From: Nocardia vinacea NBRC 16497
GTDB taxonomy: Bacteria > Actinomycetota > Actinomycetes > Mycobacteriales > Mycobacteriaceae
DNA length: 54,876 nt
Direction of reading: 5' to 3'
Assembly (NCBI RefSeq): GCF_000308835.1
Contig: NZ_BAGN01000116.1
Coordinates: forward strand, 1-54,876
Each line of letters begins with the position of its first letter. Position 1 is the first letter of the stretch. Positions 54,157 to 54,876 of this stretch are shown piece by piece. The notes under the pieces were generated by a model. The model did not search any database and was not told where the DNA came from. It saw only the letters and a program-made list of their open reading frames with translations. Both the position numbers and the translations under genes were made by a program.

Positions 54157-54876
54157 CTATCGGTTGCGGACCACCAGGCAACCGACATTCCCGTCGAGAC
54201 CGACCGTGGTGACCAGACCGATGGCCCCAGCGGCGGCGTCCTCCCGCTTCCAGGTCGCCAGCAGTGCGGCGAGTTGCAGTGCGCCACTTGCGCTATAGGT
54301 GTCGCCGACGACCGCGGACGTATCGATCCGGCGCGGCTGCTCGCCGACGGTGGCGCCCAGCGCGAGCTGTTCGGCGCGAGCCAGGCCGGAATTTCGGCTC
54401 GCCGTCACCGCGACGGCGGCTACGTCCTCCGGTGTCACACCACTGCGTTGCAGCGCGCGATCGATTCGGATGGCGAGACCGTCACCGAGCCGTTGCTGCG
54501 GCCCGGCCAATCCGATCTCGCAGGCCAGCAGTTCGGCCGCCGGCTGCTCGACGGTGGCGGCATCGGCCACCGCGAACAATGCGCATCCCTCGCCCATAGG
54601 CGCTGTGGCGGGCAGTAATTCGGCCTGCCGCCAACCCCAGGCATACGGCGCGGACAGTTCCTCGACACCACCGGCGAGCAGGCGCTCGGCCCGGCCGAGG
54701 GCGATCGCCATCCGGGCATACCGGAACGCGAGCAGGCTGGATGCGGCACCACCCGACAGCGTGGCATTGACGCCCTTCAGCTGATGCCGGATCGCGATAT
54801 GACCGGCGGTGCTGTTCATCACCGTATTGGGAATCTGCGCGGGATTGACCAGATAGGGCAGATCCTGGCGCAGGGT
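54157..54876 (-). CDS. Ketosynthase-like protein with altered active-site positions (5' end outside window)
   Basis: At least 239 codons, open to the right edge. The visible part resembles the C-terminal two thirds of FabF-type condensing enzymes: MNSTAGHIAIRHQLKGVNATLSGGAASSLLAFRYARMAIALGRAERLLAGGVEEL, PMGEGCALFAV, IRIDRALQRSGVTPEDVAAVAVTASRN and VVGDTYSASGALQLAALLA. Where the family has STACAS with the nucleophile Cys, this has SGGAAS. The first His motif (VNAHGTSTP) is VTASRNSGL, and the second (GHTLGAAG) is GDTYSASG, so the Cys and both His are replaced. It probably acts as a non-catalytic partner, like a chain-length factor, or has another role. Confidence 0.8.
   Translation of the reverse strand, partial: TLRQDLPYLVNPAQIPNTVMNSTAGHIAIRHQLKGVNATLSGGAASSLLAFRYARMAIALGRAERLLAGGVEELSAPYAWGWRQAELLPATAPMGEGCALFAVADAATVEQPAAELLACEIGLAGPQQRLGDGLAIRIDRALQRSGVTPEDVAAVAVTASRNSGLARAEQLALGATVGEQPRRIDTSAVVGDTYSASGALQLAALLATWKREDAAAGAIGLVTTVGLDGNVGCLVVRNR

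Overview
The window is high-GC actinobacterial DNA and most resembles a mycolic-acid bacterium of the Nocardia type. The reasons are the lpqU-eno-FtsB-like-DUF501-ppx synteny known from mycobacteria and nocardiae, IdeR/DmdR-type iron boxes, many GTG starts and one- to four-base stop/start overlaps, a SARP regulator, roadblock/LC7 clusters, and secreted proteins ending in a glycine zipper. The genus is an inference; no rRNA or other phylogenetic marker is present.

Layout. (1) 1-5815: an iron-responsive divergent locus. A clavaminate-synthase/asparagine-oxygenase-like Fe(II)/2OG enzyme (minus strand, cut by the window edge) faces a four-gene family-5 oligopeptide/metallophore-type ABC importer (lipoprotein, two permeases, fused double ATPase). 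Each side has its own iron box. (2) 6026-14645: housekeeping block with a lytic transglycosylase lipoprotein, enolase, divisome protein, DUF501, Ppx/GppA phosphatase, a secreted zinc peptidase, a POT peptide transporter, an APC amino-acid permease and a tRNA with anticodon UAA. (3) 14907-15987: TetR regulator divergent from a hotdog thioesterase, with paired operators. (4) 16376-37145: a single 18.2 kb gene for a 6066-residue, five-module NRPS (C-A-T-E / C-A-T / C-A-T / C-A-T / C-A-T-TE). It is flanked by a truncated upstream copy and a complete downstream copy of the same membrane-protein gene, promoter region included. (5) 37204-41358: three overlapping minus-strand genes for a DUF2235 hydrolase, an HExxH metallopeptidase and a ComEC-like metallo-beta-lactamase-fold protein; no known system is recognised here. 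(6) 41671-47182: a secreted glycine-zipper protein, a four-TM protein, TetR/acyl-CoA ligase divergent pair and a secreted lipase. (7) 47265-49246: a four-gene operon of three roadblock proteins and one DUF4388-like/winged-helix protein. (8) 49705-52354: TetR/MFS drug-efflux pair plus a SnoaL-like protein. (9) 52848-54876: SARP and LuxR-type regulators and a ketosynthase-like protein with altered catalytic positions that runs off the window edge, probably the border of another pathway.

How the parts work together. The NRPS is predicted to build and release a pentapeptide with at least one D-residue, probably capped at its N-terminus because the first module begins with a condensation domain. 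No MbtH protein, PPTase, tailoring enzyme or dedicated exporter sits next to it. The iron-regulated importer is separated from the NRPS by about 11 kb of housekeeping genes, so I do not link them. Three regulator/target pairs (thioesterase, acyl-CoA ligase, MFS pump) look like self-contained TetR switches with visible palindromic operators. Domain boundaries and A-domain pocket residues were read by eye and are approximate.
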